A stretch of 64,000 nucleotides of DNA from Corynebacterium sp. TAE3-ERU12. GTDB taxonomy: Bacteria; Actinomycetota; Actinomycetes; Mycobacteriales; Mycobacteriaceae. The position numbers were made by a program, and so were the translations under genes. Position 1 is the stretch's first letter, and each line of letters begins with the position of its first letter. The notes below the pieces were generated by a model that was given only the letters and a program-made list of their open reading frames with translations, did no database searches and was not told where the DNA came from. Of the stretch, positions 1 through 6,915 are shown in pieces. The stretch spans positions 682,001-746,000 of the forward strand of contig NZ_JAHUTM010000001.1 in assembly GCF_019209905.1 (NCBI RefSeq). The letters are read 5' to 3'.

Positions 1-433
1 CAACGCCTCGAGCATGCTTCTCCAGAGCGGGCGGCGCGCCATCGAGATTGGTCAGGATGCCGTTAAGCAAGGCCCTCAGCGCGTGGGGGCCGTCGGTTTC
101 GAACGTGGGAATGACCGTGCTCAGAGTCACCCCTGTGGCGTAGAGCATGTCCATCGCAGCTTCGGTAGGACGTTGGGCGTTGACATCCCATCCCGCTGGG
201 AAGGCGAAGACTGTGCGCACCCAGGCGGGGAAGTATTTCCGCGCCATATCCATCGACATGCCCTGCTGTTCCGCCATATCGATGGCATCAGAGAGGTGGG
301 AGAGCAGCTCGACAGTCTGCCGTTGCGTAATCCATCCCTCTTCATCGTGCAGGTTCCGCGCGCTATGAACCCGTTTATTCGGGTCGGTCCAGGCAGTCAA
401 TTGTTTGTGAAGAAGCATTGCAGGGTTAGCCAT
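1..433 (-). CDS. Phage protein of unknown function, partial (runs off left edge)
   Basis: The minus strand is open from an ATG at 433 to the window edge (about 144 residues, no stop). The translation has a natural composition, with amphipathic helices such as LLSHLSDAIDMAEQQ and AFPAGWD, whereas the overlapping plus-strand reading is rich in Arg, Gly and His and looks like an antisense shadow. An in-frame GTG lies a short way upstream and no strong ribosome site is visible, so the start is uncertain. It is the only leftward gene in the prophage part and is divergent from the gene at 534, so the 434-533 gap should hold both promoters. I do not recognise the family. Confidence 0.6.
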   Translation of the reverse strand, partial: MANPAMLLHKQLTAWTDPNKRVHSARNLHDEEGWITQRQTVELLSHLSDAIDMAEQQGMSMDMARKYFPAWVRTVFAFPAGWDVNAQRPTEAAMDMLYATGVTLSTVIPTFETDGPHALRALLNGILTNLDGAPPALEKHARGV

Positions 434-533
434 AACCACAGGATAGCCGGGGTTAACCGTCACGTTTACCGCCGCGGTGAGAAACCCCTCGTTTATCCCA
501 ATCCAGCCTAAATATTTCCCAAAGGAGTTCCCT

Positions 534-854
534 ATGTCCCCGTTTAGAGAAGATTCGTCGTTTCGTCCGGATGATTTCCAGACCCCGCCGTGGGTGAGCC
601 CTGTAGCTCCGGTGGATGTTGGTCGCCGGAAGGAATACGTCACCGAATCGGGCCGTCGCTATGAACCTCGGCGGCAGTCGCAGCCGCAAGGGGTTGGAAG
701 CGTTTCGGTGGCAGACCGTCGATTGCGGTTGGCGTTGGTCCGGCGTGCCCTGTTGGAGGTCGCTACGAGCATCTACATTGCCTTCGCGCTGTTCGCGTTC
801 GCGTTCGCGCTGGCGTTCATCTTCGTGACGGTAACGACGGGGTGGGTCTGGTGA
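534..854 (+). CDS. Small phage membrane protein
   Basis: 106 residues. The start is chosen at the ATG at 534 because AAAGGAG sits at 519-525. The first 70 residues are polar and Arg-rich. The last 30 or so form one strongly hydrophobic segment (Ala/Phe/Val) ending in a short tail, so a C-terminal single-pass membrane anchor is likely. It is the first gene of the rightward early block. Its stop overlaps the next start in a GTGA arrangement, indicating translational coupling. Family not recognised. Confidence 0.6.
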   Translation: MSPFREDSSFRPDDFQTPPWVSPVAPVDVGRRKEYVTESGRRYEPRRQSQPQGVGSVSVADRRLRLALVRRALLEVATSIYIAFALFAFAFALAFIFVTVTTGWVW

Positions 855-1147
855 CGCTGAGTGTATGCCCGTTTTGTGGCGCCGACGTCCGGGTTCTACG
901 CAGTGCCGTTGGTGCTCGATTGGTCGTCGAGCCGGAACCCGTAGTTGGCGGAACTGTCCGTGCGGTCGGATTGCGGGGTGAACGTTTGACTGCCCCGGTC
1001 GCTTCCGCAGCAGCAGTCAATGGCGAGCGCCTCTTTGCCCCTCATGAAGCGAGATGCCCTAACAACCACGGTGCGTATAGGCGTGGTTTATCTCCCGACT
1101 TAGAGAACCGGATGAATGACTTCTTCGAATCCCGCCGTGGCGCTTAG
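851..1147 (+). CDS. Small zinc-finger-like phage protein
   Basis: 98 residues from the GTG at 851, which overlaps the upstream TGA by 4 nt. The N-terminus has a CPFCG knuckle at about residues 6-10. The C-terminal half has a second Cys/His group (HEARCPNNH), together suggesting one zinc site. Small zinc-binding proteins of this kind are common in early regions of actinophages. An upstream in-frame GTG at 842 is possible, but the coupled start is preferred. Function unknown. Confidence 0.55.
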   Translation: MTLSVCPFCGADVRVLRSAVGARLVVEPEPVVGGTVRAVGLRGERLTAPVASAAAVNGERLFAPHEARCPNNHGAYRRGLSPDLENRMNDFFESRRGA

Positions 1148-1289
1148 CGACGCCGATGTGTGGTGGTCCCAGCTACCGGAAGAGCGTCGTATTCGGTTGC
1201 ACCGGTGGCTTGGGGACGGCCAAGTATCAGAGGCAGATATTCCCGGTCAGCTGACAATTGATGGACGGGAAATAGGAAAAGGAATGTAA
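1116..1289 (+). CDS. Small phage protein, 57 aa, overlapping its neighbour
   Basis: An open frame of 57 residues starts at the ATG at 1116, inside the 3' end of the preceding gene. It ends with TAA directly before the ATG at 1290, so it fills the gap between two well-supported genes. It contains a DVWWSQLPEERRIRLHRWL segment that should form an amphipathic helix. Close packing and a protein-like composition are the main evidence. No family recognised. Confidence 0.5.
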   Translation: MTSSNPAVALSDADVWWSQLPEERRIRLHRWLGDGQVSEADIPGQLTIDGREIGKGM

Positions 1290-1967
1290 ATGAAACCCGT
1301 ATTGAGGTTCCAGGTTGAACCTGCGATTGATTTGAAGAAAGCGCTACTTGCTATTTCAAATTTCGCGGATATGAAAATTGATGGGCATGAATATGTGCAC
1401 GTTTCCGCAACTGAATCCGAAGTTGTGGTGTATGCGTCGAATCCGATGGGGGCTGGCTCCATTGTGGTGCCGTCGGCAGAGTGTTTTGAGCCTGGCTCTA
1501 TGAGCTTTACCGCAGATGTTGCCAAGGAGCTCGCCCAGTCGATTAAACCGCGCGATAAGCAGGAGCCGGTGGCTGCCATTTTGACCGGGTTCGAGGAGTC
1601 GGTAGAGGTCGAATGTGATTTCGGCGATGACATCTTTGGGCCGCAGTCATGCTGTACTCGCCGACCAGCGACGACAGTGGTGTCACCCGTTGTTGATGTT
1701 CCGAGTGTCTTAGGCGACGTCTTCGCCGCAGATACCGGCGGTTCGGTGTTTATGACGCCACGCCAGGCATCGTTATTGGGGCGTGTAGCGATGGTGTTCA
1801 ACGATTCGATGCACGTCGAGAAGCTGGCCGGTTCGCATCGTTCGAGGGTGACGGTTGGTCCTGTGCGTGCCACGGTCTTCTGCTCGGACGAGGGACAGTC
1901 GAATGAAGACGAGTGTAATGAGCCGGTAAAGGTTGTCGTAGCCGCTGGTTCTCATGGGGCTGTGTGA
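1290..1967 (+). CDS. Phage protein of unknown function, possibly clamp-like
   Basis: 225 residues, with an AAAAGGAATG ribosome site just before the ATG. The sequence alternates beta-strand-like stretches with a few helices (SFTADVAKELAQSI, TPRQASLLGRVAMV). This is reminiscent of the repeated topology of DNA sliding-clamp domains, which some phages carry. That is an impression from pattern only, and no diagnostic motif is visible. It sits in the early block before a WhiB regulator and the replication-type genes. Treat as hypothetical. Confidence 0.6.
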   Translation: MKPVLRFQVEPAIDLKKALLAISNFADMKIDGHEYVHVSATESEVVVYASNPMGAGSIVVPSAECFEPGSMSFTADVAKELAQSIKPRDKQEPVAAILTGFEESVEVECDFGDDIFGPQSCCTRRPATTVVSPVVDVPSVLGDVFAADTGGSVFMTPRQASLLGRVAMVFNDSMHVEKLAGSHRSRVTVGPVRATVFCSDEGQSNEDECNEPVKVVVAAGSHGAV

Positions 1968-2203
1968 TGTTCTGGTTCCGTGCATTCGTGGCCGGCGGCG
2001 TGATGGTCGCGGCGGTTTTTGTGGGGTGGGTTGGTGGCGCAGCGTCATCGCATTGTTTGAGTACCGTCCCGCCGACAGTTTCGACAACGACTGTGACGTC
2101 GGTTTCCTCGGTTGTGCCCAAGTCTTCGCAGACGTGTCCCCCCGAGCCTTCGCGGGATTGGGGTGTGGGTGATACCCCGTGTCCGGGAGCCCATCATGAT
2201 TGA
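1967..2203 (+). CDS. Small phage membrane or secreted protein
   Basis: 78 residues from the ATG at 1967, which shares one base with the upstream TGA (TGATG); a GTG one codon earlier is the alternative. Residues 3-28 form a hydrophobic segment, followed by a Ser/Thr/Val/Pro-rich tail. This is the layout of a signal anchor with an exposed low-complexity domain. The 3' end overlaps the next gene by 8 nt. Function unknown. Confidence 0.5.
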   Translation: MFWFRAFVAGGVMVAAVFVGWVGGAASSHCLSTVPPTVSTTTVTSVSSVVPKSSQTCPPEPSRDWGVGDTPCPGAHHD

Positions 2204-2504
2204 CCCGTATAAGCATGTTCGCCGCGTTGTGCGGGCCTCAAATTTCGAGCCGGAGTATTTCCTGCCGCTTTTCGACGGTCAGCTGGTGGTAGCGGATATA
2301 GCTGGTTTCCCAGCAGTGATTCGTCCTCCGGAGATGAACCGGAAAGGCATCGTTGCCCAGGTGCATATGGGGCACGTCGGAGCAATGACAGTGGCGTTCA
2401 CCATGTGCGGGGATATGGCCGTTGATGGTGAGCTGCTGTGTTATGCGCTATCGATGCTGAAGACCTCTGTCGGCGCTGTTGAGGAGGCTCGTAATGGGCG
2501 TTGA
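2196..2504 (+). CDS. Phage protein of unknown function
   Basis: 102 residues from the ATG at 2196, overlapping the preceding gene by 8 nt and the following WhiB gene by 11 nt. The sequence looks like a small mixed alpha/beta domain, with beta-type segments (FDGQLVVADIAGFPAVI, VGAMTVAFTMCGDMAV) and a C-terminal helix. No motif is recognised. Tight packing between two real genes supports that it is translated. Confidence 0.55.
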   Translation: MIDPYKHVRRVVRASNFEPEYFLPLFDGQLVVADIAGFPAVIRPPEMNRKGIVAQVHMGHVGAMTVAFTMCGDMAVDGELLCYALSMLKTSVGAVEEARNGR

Positions 2505-2931
2505 GTGCAGCGCTGCCAGGTTGAGTCGTTGCGGTGAGGTTCATGCCGTGACGCCGTGTCAGCGGGACCCAGAGCATTGGAACTTCTGGAATGAGGGGGA
2601 GTCCCTGCAGTCGGCAGAAGTGCGGCGTGATGATGCCGCTGAGTTGTGTTTCAGCTGCCCGTTGCTGTTGCAGTGCCATGCCTACGTTCTTGATTGTCAT
2701 CGTGCAGGTGTCGCCATTGATGGCGTTGTTGCCGGTGATGTGTACGGCTCTCCGCACCGGTGTGGCGTCGCCGATGAGGATGTTGCGGGAATGTGCCCAG
2801 TGTGCGGCAAGCCTCTGACGGATGAGCCTGAGGTGCGTTCTGCTGTCGGTCAGTGGTGGTCGGAGGCGCGCAGGGGCCCGCTGTGCCGGTGCTGCTGTTC
2901 TGCGGGATTGATGAAGGAGGTGTTGTGGTGA
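2494..2931 (+). CDS. WhiB-family iron-sulfur transcription factor with C-terminal zinc ribbon
   Basis: 145 residues with a GAGGAGG ribosome site at 2481-2487. Cysteines 22, 52, 55 and 61 form the WhiB pattern Cys-X29-Cys-X2-Cys-X5-Cys that binds a [4Fe-4S] cluster. They are preceded by QRDPE, as in WhiB proteins, and followed by a degenerate Gly turn (GVVAGDVY) where cellular WhiBs have GVWGG. Unlike standard WhiB proteins of about 80-120 aa, it continues into a second Cys module: CPVC at 101-104 and a CRCCC cluster at 131-135, probably zinc-binding. Phage WhiB proteins (for example that of mycobacteriophage TM4) bind DNA and can interfere with host WhiB regulation. A role in early gene control or superinfection exclusion is inferred. 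Confidence 0.85.
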   Translation: MGVECSAARLSRCGEVHAVTPCQRDPEHWNFWNEGESLQSAEVRRDDAAELCFSCPLLLQCHAYVLDCHRAGVAIDGVVAGDVYGSPHRCGVADEDVAGMCPVCGKPLTDEPEVRSAVGQWWSEARRGPLCRCCCSAGLMKEVLW

Positions 2932-2960
2932 GTTGTCGCTGCCGGAGCCCGTAAGGGGGC

Positions 2961-3053
2961 ATGAGTGTTGCCACTGATGATGAATGTGAACGGAGTCGCC
3001 ATGAGATTGCTGGGTATCGCCGCCTGCGTCAGCCAGCCCCGGTCCGGGAGTGA
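2961..3053 (+). CDS. Possible 30-aa phage peptide
   Basis: A short open frame starts at an ATG behind AAGGGGGC and ends just before the next gene. The encoded peptide is charged (MSVATDDECERSRHEIAGYRR). It occupies most of the gap between the WhiB gene and the HNH protein. Support is only position and a weak ribosome site, so it may be leader sequence. Confidence 0.25.
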   Translation: MSVATDDECERSRHEIAGYRRLRQPAPVRE

Positions 3054-3059
3054 TGGCTG

Positions 3060-4331
3060 ATGGCATGGGTGAGAATCAGTGATGATGCACTCAGCTACCC
3101 AAAGCTGCTCCGTGTCGCCGAACATCCCAACTATTGGCCGGGCGCCCGTACCGAGGTCTTCGGATTTTTCGTGCAGATGGTCACCATCACCGCCGCGCAT
3201 TTGACCGATGGCGTGGTGGGTTTCGGTGAAGCCCTGATGTGTGCCGAGGACCCCAACCGAGCGTGGAGCTTAATTGAGCTCTGTACGGCTGCAGGTCTGA
3301 TGACCGATGCCTCTGACGCTGAACGCCAACGCTGGGAGCTACTCAACGACCCAGAGTTTGTCGGATTTAAAACTGCGGCTGAAGTCACCATTGACCGTCA
3401 ACGCAAAAGGGATTCTCGGAACCCGACTCTGGTTATCCCGGTCAGGTACCGCGACGGTGACCAGTGTCGATATTGCGCGAAGACTGTGGACTGGCAAGAC
3501 CGGTCCGGCAATCGTGGCGCAACCTATGACCATCGTCGGCGCGGCAAAGACATCACCCCGGAAGACCTCGTTGTCGCTTGCCGGGAGTGCAATTCCAGAC
3601 GGCTCGACAAGGACACGTATGCAGCCGATGAGTTCCTGCCGCTGCTGCCGCCTCCATCTGAGCCGTGGTACTCACCGTCGACTCGTACGTTCTTCGCCCG
3701 CAGCCAGTGGGCGCATGACCATGATTACGTGCTGCCCGCATTGAGCAGCGCAGCACAAAATGAACTTCCCCTCCGGTATGCCAAACCGGCTAAGGGAAAG
3801 CAGGACAAGACCGTCGACCCCTCGTCGCAGCCAGCGGCGGTACGCGGGTCCGGCACTCCTCGAGCGGGCCGTGGGTCGGCACAGCAACCGGCTGTGGCAG
3901 GACCCCGCGCCGAGGACACAACCGCGGGCCGTGGGTCGGCACAGCAACCGGCTGTGGCAGGACCCCGCGCGGATGAGCATGACCCTGGTGGTGTGGACCG
4001 TGGGTTGGCGCAGCAGCCAGCTGCGACCGTCCCCCGCACACTTAGTGCTGGATGCGACCAGCAGCCGGGGAGTAGTAATGCCGCGGGCCGTGGGTCGGGG
4101 CAGCAGCCAGCTGTGCCTAGACCCCGCGCGGCACCTTCGTCCCCCGAGTCTTCTGTAGAGGCTCGAACCGGTGCGTCGCCACCGGATAACTATCGGCGAT
4201 CTAGATCGGATCTAGATCCATCGACTCCCGTAGCTGGCTTGTCCGGGACGGGTAGGGACGGGCCGGGTCGGGCCTGGCAGGGTCGGCGTCAGCCTGCCCA
4301 GAAGTCCTCTGGTCGCCGTAGGAGAAGATGA
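3060..4331 (+). CDS. Replisome-organiser-like protein with HNH nuclease motif and repeats
   Basis: 423 residues in three parts. Residues 1-110 (AWVRISDDALSYPKLLRV..) resemble the winged-helix N-terminal domain of phage replication organisers. Residues 130-185 carry an HNH-type zinc site: CRYC at 136-139, the DH pair at 157-158, and CRECN at 174-178. Residues 265-355 are four copies of a 20-aa Gly/Ser/Gln/Pro/Arg repeat, followed by a basic, disordered tail ending in Arg-rich residues. It would bind DNA near the phage origin and may cut it. Whether it acts in replication or as a homing-type nuclease cannot be told from sequence. Its stop overlaps the next start (ATGA). No strong ribosome site is visible before the ATG. 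Confidence 0.75.
   Translation: MAWVRISDDALSYPKLLRVAEHPNYWPGARTEVFGFFVQMVTITAAHLTDGVVGFGEALMCAEDPNRAWSLIELCTAAGLMTDASDAERQRWELLNDPEFVGFKTAAEVTIDRQRKRDSRNPTLVIPVRYRDGDQCRYCAKTVDWQDRSGNRGATYDHRRRGKDITPEDLVVACRECNSRRLDKDTYAADEFLPLLPPPSEPWYSPSTRTFFARSQWAHDHDYVLPALSSAAQNELPLRYAKPAKGKQDKTVDPSSQPAAVRGSGTPRAGRGSAQQPAVAGPRAEDTTAGRGSAQQPAVAGPRADEHDPGGVDRGLAQQPAATVPRTLSAGCDQQPGSSNAAGRGSGQQPAVPRPRAAPSSPESSVEARTGASPPDNYRRSRSDLDPSTPVAGLSGTGRDGPGRAWQGRRQPAQKSSGRRRRR
3864..4130 (+). repeat. 60-bp coding tandem repeat, four copies
   Basis: Two near-identical 47-bp cores (3864-3910 and 3924-3970) recur with a 60-bp period, and two diverged copies follow at about 3984-4035 and 4083-4130. Each core encodes AGRGSAQQPAVAGPRA or a variant. 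The period is an exact multiple of three, so copy-number changes keep the frame. The identity of the first two copies suggests recent duplication. Confidence 0.9.
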
Positions 4332-5101
4332 CCATGTTTCTTTCTGAGGTTGAACAGGATTGTTTACGTGAGCATCTACGGGTGCTTGTCGTTTGTGGTT
4401 CTCGGTTGGATGACGTGATGGTTCCCACGGTTCCTGCGTCGGGGACTAATGCTGGGCGTGGTGTGCGGTTGCGGGGTTCGCGGCCGCCGTTGCGTGTGCA
4501 TCCGTTGGATGTGAAGGCTGATGCGGAGACGTGTGTGCGTGGGTGGTGTGCGTGCCTGCGTGAAGCTGTTGGTGGCCGCGGGCCGAGGTCTCGGTCGTTG
4601 GTTGATGTTGCCGAGTGGTTGCGGTTCCGTGTGCCGGATATCGCTGCTTGTGAGTGGGCGCGTGATTGTGCCGAGGAGGTTGCTGGGCATGCCCGCCGGG
4701 TGGGGGATTTGGTTGACCCCCCTGTGCGTTCTGGACCACCCCCGGGTGGTGTGGCACCGGGGTGGTCTGGTGGTGCTCTCCCGGTGGCGGATGAGGGTGA
4801 AGTGGTCGGTGTAGCCGGCCTGCTTGCTGGCCGTAGCTCCGCTGTGGATGGCGGGTGTCCGCCGTCGGCTGTGTCGGCTGTGTCGGCTGGTGTTGGTGTC
4901 GGGTCGGCGCGGCAGGTGTCGCAGGCGATGTCGGTGTTGGGTGTGCCGGTGAGCCACACGACTATCCGGGCGTGGGCCCGTGCTGGCCTGGTGGATGCTC
5001 AGCTGCTGGAGGATGGGTCGCAGCGGTATGACCTGGCGCAGGTATGGGCAGTGGCGTGTCAACGTCGTGGTGGTGCAGTAGGTGGCGGCGATGCTGGTTA
5101 G
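4328..5101 (+). CDS. Phage DNA-binding protein with C-terminal MerR-like helix-turn-helix
   Basis: 257 residues, start coupled to the upstream stop (ATGA). The N-terminal 130 residues, with regularly spaced Trp and Cys (RGWCACLREAV, VAEWLRFRV, ACEWARDCAEEV), match a helical domain found in many actinophage early proteins. A low-complexity Gly/Pro/Ser linker follows. Residues 195-245 (SARQVSQAMSVLG.., TTIRAWARAG) form a MerR/excisionase-type helix-turn-helix with wing (DGSQRYDLAQV). It is likely a transcription regulator or origin-binding protein. The exact family is not known. Confidence 0.65.
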   Translation: MTMFLSEVEQDCLREHLRVLVVCGSRLDDVMVPTVPASGTNAGRGVRLRGSRPPLRVHPLDVKADAETCVRGWCACLREAVGGRGPRSRSLVDVAEWLRFRVPDIAACEWARDCAEEVAGHARRVGDLVDPPVRSGPPPGGVAPGWSGGALPVADEGEVVGVAGLLAGRSSAVDGGCPPSAVSAVSAGVGVGSARQVSQAMSVLGVPVSHTTIRAWARAGLVDAQLLEDGSQRYDLAQVWAVACQRRGGAVGGGDAG

Positions 5102-5228
5102 TGCGTGGTGGTCTTGGTGTTCTCGGTATTGCCGTCGTAGCGATGTGGTGTGCCTTGGGTGTGCACGGTGCACCGCTGCGACCTGGCCTTTACACCTCGT
5201 GTGGTACGCTGCGCTTAGCGCACGACTT

Positions 5229-5271
5229 CGCCTCGTTGACGAGTCCATTTCGGATTCCACTCAGCGAGGCG
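5229..5271 (+). terminator. Hairpin followed by short T run before HNH gene
   Basis: The arms at 5229-5239 and 5261-5271 pair over 10 of 11 bases and are followed by TTTT. This would end transcription of the early block. An extended -10-like element (TGGTACGCT) lies about 25 bp upstream, so it could also be a leader hairpin of the downstream transcript. The rest of 5102-5310 holds no gene I can support. Confidence 0.5.
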
Positions 5272-5310
5272 TTTTGCATGCGTGCGTGATGGCAAAAGGT
5301 GAGTGTGACG

Positions 5311-5613
5311 ATGTCTGGATTTCGTTCTAATCGCCGCCAGCGCACTTCGACAGGGTTCTCTGACCGGACCCGCCGCAGGGTGTTGGTCCGCGATGGGTGG
5401 GTGTGCCAGATTCGTGGCCCTCAGTGCATCACCACTGCCGCAGAGGTCGACCACATCACGCCGTTCTTTGAAGGCGGCGACGCATCGATGAGCAATCTCC
5501 GCGCAGTGTGTACCGAGTGCCATAAGGCCAAGACCCAGTCCGAGGCGCAGCGTGCCCGCCGGAGGTTCAGTCGCAAGCGCCCGCCCCCGGCTCATCCTGG
5601 ATTGGTGAGGTAA
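5311..5613 (+). CDS. HNH endonuclease adjacent to the terminase module
   Basis: 100 residues. The start at the ATG at 5311 follows AAGGTGAG. The fold signature is complete: Cys pair at 32 and 39, DHITPFFEGG with His48, NLRAVC with Asn62, and CTECH ending in His71. In HK97-type phages a free HNH protein encoded beside the terminase genes works with the large subunit to cut cos DNA during packaging. That role fits its place just before the structured gap and the terminase genes. The C-terminus is basic. Confidence 0.88.
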   Translation: MSGFRSNRRQRTSTGFSDRTRRRVLVRDGWVCQIRGPQCITTAAEVDHITPFFEGGDASMSNLRAVCTECHKAKTQSEAQRARRRFSRKRPPPAHPGLVR

Positions 5614-5620
5614 GCGCGCC

Positions 5621-5780
5621 ATGCCGTTCCGTCGAGCAGGGGAGGGGGTGGGGAAGCCCCCTCCCCACCCCGGGCGGGTACGGACGGCATAGGGCCCAAA
5701 ACTCGGTACGGGTTACACCTTTTTGCCAGGTCAGGCCCCATATTGCGTGGATTTTACGCAGCGGCGCTTTCGTGACCTGG
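5621..5780. other. Structured non-coding region, candidate cos/terminase-binding site
   Basis: The 295-bp gap 5614-5908 contains no gene but is dense in symmetry. A perfect 10-bp inverted repeat (5639-5648 with 5657-5666, GGGGAGGGGG arm) is nested inside a second one (5621-5632 with 5680-5690, one-base bulge). Downstream, an 8-bp repeat (5726-5733 with 5773-5780) encloses a 5-bp one (5744-5748 with 5756-5760). In cos phages with HNH-assisted terminases, cos lies next to the terminase small-subunit gene, so this is the best cos candidate. It could instead be a regulatory or replication site. Confidence 0.5.
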
Positions 5781-5896
5781 GGGTCTTCTAGTCCCAGAAT
5801 TGGGCATGTAGCGCTTCTGTGTGGCGTGCAGCGAAGCGCGTAGAATTATCCGGTAAATATGCAGGTCGGACTATATATAACGTAACGTTTTGCTGG

Positions 5897-5902
5897 TATA
5901 CT
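5897..5902 (+). promoter_or_regulatory. Extended -10 promoter of the PrimPol/terminase operon, leaderless
   Basis: TATACT preceded by TGG forms an extended -10 element in an AT-rich stretch (ACTATATATAACG upstream). Only six bases separate it from the ATG at 5909, and no ribosome site exists. Transcription should therefore begin at or next to the start codon, a common arrangement in corynebacteria. No good -35 is visible, which is normal for extended -10 promoters. Confidence 0.65.
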
Positions 5903-5908
5903 TAAATC

Positions 5909-6493
5909 ATGCAGAGAGCATGTGAGTGCTGTGGAGAGACGCTGAACCCATCGCGATCCCGGCGCCCCGCTGTGTACTGCTCTTCGGCATGCCGACAGAA
6001 GGCCTACCGGCGCCGCAAGAAGCGTCAGTTGCCCCAGGAGATGCTTACAGCCAACCGGTGGGTATGCGCCAAGGGAAAACGCCCGGTCACAGTTTCAGGG
6101 ACTCCCGCTTCGTCGACGAATCCCGCGACATGGTCATCGCACGACGAGGTGAACGGCCAACCCAACGGCTTCATGCTCGGCGGAGGATTCGCGTGCATCG
6201 ACCTGGACAAGTGCATCACCGCCGGCAGGATTCAGCCCTGGGCACAACGAATCATTGATGCCGCGCCGGGCGCTTTCGTTGAGCGGAGCATGTCGGGAAA
6301 CGGCCTGCATATCTTCGGTCTGCTCCCGGAGTCTCCGGGTCGTGTGCTCGGCCGAGCTGAGGTGTACTCCCGGGACCGGTTCATCCGAGTCACCACTGAC
6401 GTTGTGCAGCCCGGGGGTCTTGTGGCGTTGACCGGTGCAGTCGGCCTGATTGAGCAGATGAGCAATAGAAACGAGATTCCGCAACGCAAGTAG
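5909..6493 (+). CDS. Zinc-finger PrimPol-like protein (primase-polymerase domain only)
   Basis: 194 residues. An N-terminal zinc knuckle (C5/C8 with C24/C28, then RRRKKRQ) is followed by a primase-polymerase-type domain. Visible motifs are NPATWSSHDEV at 71-81, the metal-binding pair IDLD (Asp98, Asp100), SMSGNGLHIFG at 127-137 with the catalytic-type His134, and the nucleotide-binding RDRFIRVT at 155-162. This order resembles the N-terminal domain of PrimPols such as that of phage NrS-1. There is no helicase domain, so it is a short form. It starts the terminase operon under a leaderless promoter. A priming role, or a packaging-linked role, is inferred. Confidence 0.72.
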   Translation: MQRACECCGETLNPSRSRRPAVYCSSACRQKAYRRRKKRQLPQEMLTANRWVCAKGKRPVTVSGTPASSTNPATWSSHDEVNGQPNGFMLGGGFACIDLDKCITAGRIQPWAQRIIDAAPGAFVERSMSGNGLHIFGLLPESPGRVLGRAEVYSRDRFIRVTTDVVQPGGLVALTGAVGLIEQMSNRNEIPQRK

Positions 6494-6504
6494 AGGAGGT
6501 GGCG

Positions 6505-6915
6505 ATGCCCGGCCCTGTTCCCAAGCGTTCTGACCAGCGTCGCCGCCGCAACAAGGACAACAGCCCGACAAAAGTCACGGTGGCCACGTCTGCGGTGAAG
6601 CCGCCCGCGGAAAACCGTGCCTGGCATATTGCCGCTAAACGGTGGTATCGCTCGTTGAGGCACTCGGGTCAGTCTGCGTTCTATGAACCGAGTGACTGGG
6701 CGTACGCCCAGCTTGCCGCTGACATCCTTTCTGATGAACTCAGTCGGGAGAAGCCGCGCGCGGCGACCATTAACCAGGTTCTATCCATGATGGACAACCT
6801 GTTGACGTCGGAGGGCGCCCGTCGCCGACTGCGCCTCGAGCTCGTCCGAACCGACGGCACCGAAAACGAGACCAACAATGTCGTCGAGATGAACCCGGCG
6901 GTCATCTATGGCTAA
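6505..6915 (+). CDS. terS: Terminase small subunit
   Basis: 136 residues. The start is set at the ATG at 6505 because GAGGAGG at 6492-6498 is well spaced for it (an in-frame GTG at 6499 abuts the Shine-Dalgarno sequence). It begins with PGPVPKRSDQRRRRNK, the typical Gly/Pro/Arg opening of actinophage small terminases, followed by a helical core (ADILSDELS, TINQVLSMMDNLL). It should bind cos DNA and load the large subunit. The gene overlaps the large-subunit gene by 8 nt. Confidence 0.85.
   Translation: MPGPVPKRSDQRRRRNKDNSPTKVTVATSAVKPPAENRAWHIAAKRWYRSLRHSGQSAFYEPSDWAYAQLAADILSDELSREKPRAATINQVLSMMDNLLTSEGARRRLRLELVRTDGTENETNNVVEMNPAVIYG

Noticed and set aside
14..511. Long plus-strand frame at the left edge
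   Set aside because: Its translation is Arg/Gly/His-rich and it lies antisense to a better minus-strand frame that continues out of the window.
5091..5330. 80-residue frame between the MerR-like gene and the HNH gene
   Set aside because: Odd Trp/Cys/Arg composition, no clear ribosome site, and it runs through the hairpin at 5229-5271 and into the HNH gene in another frame.
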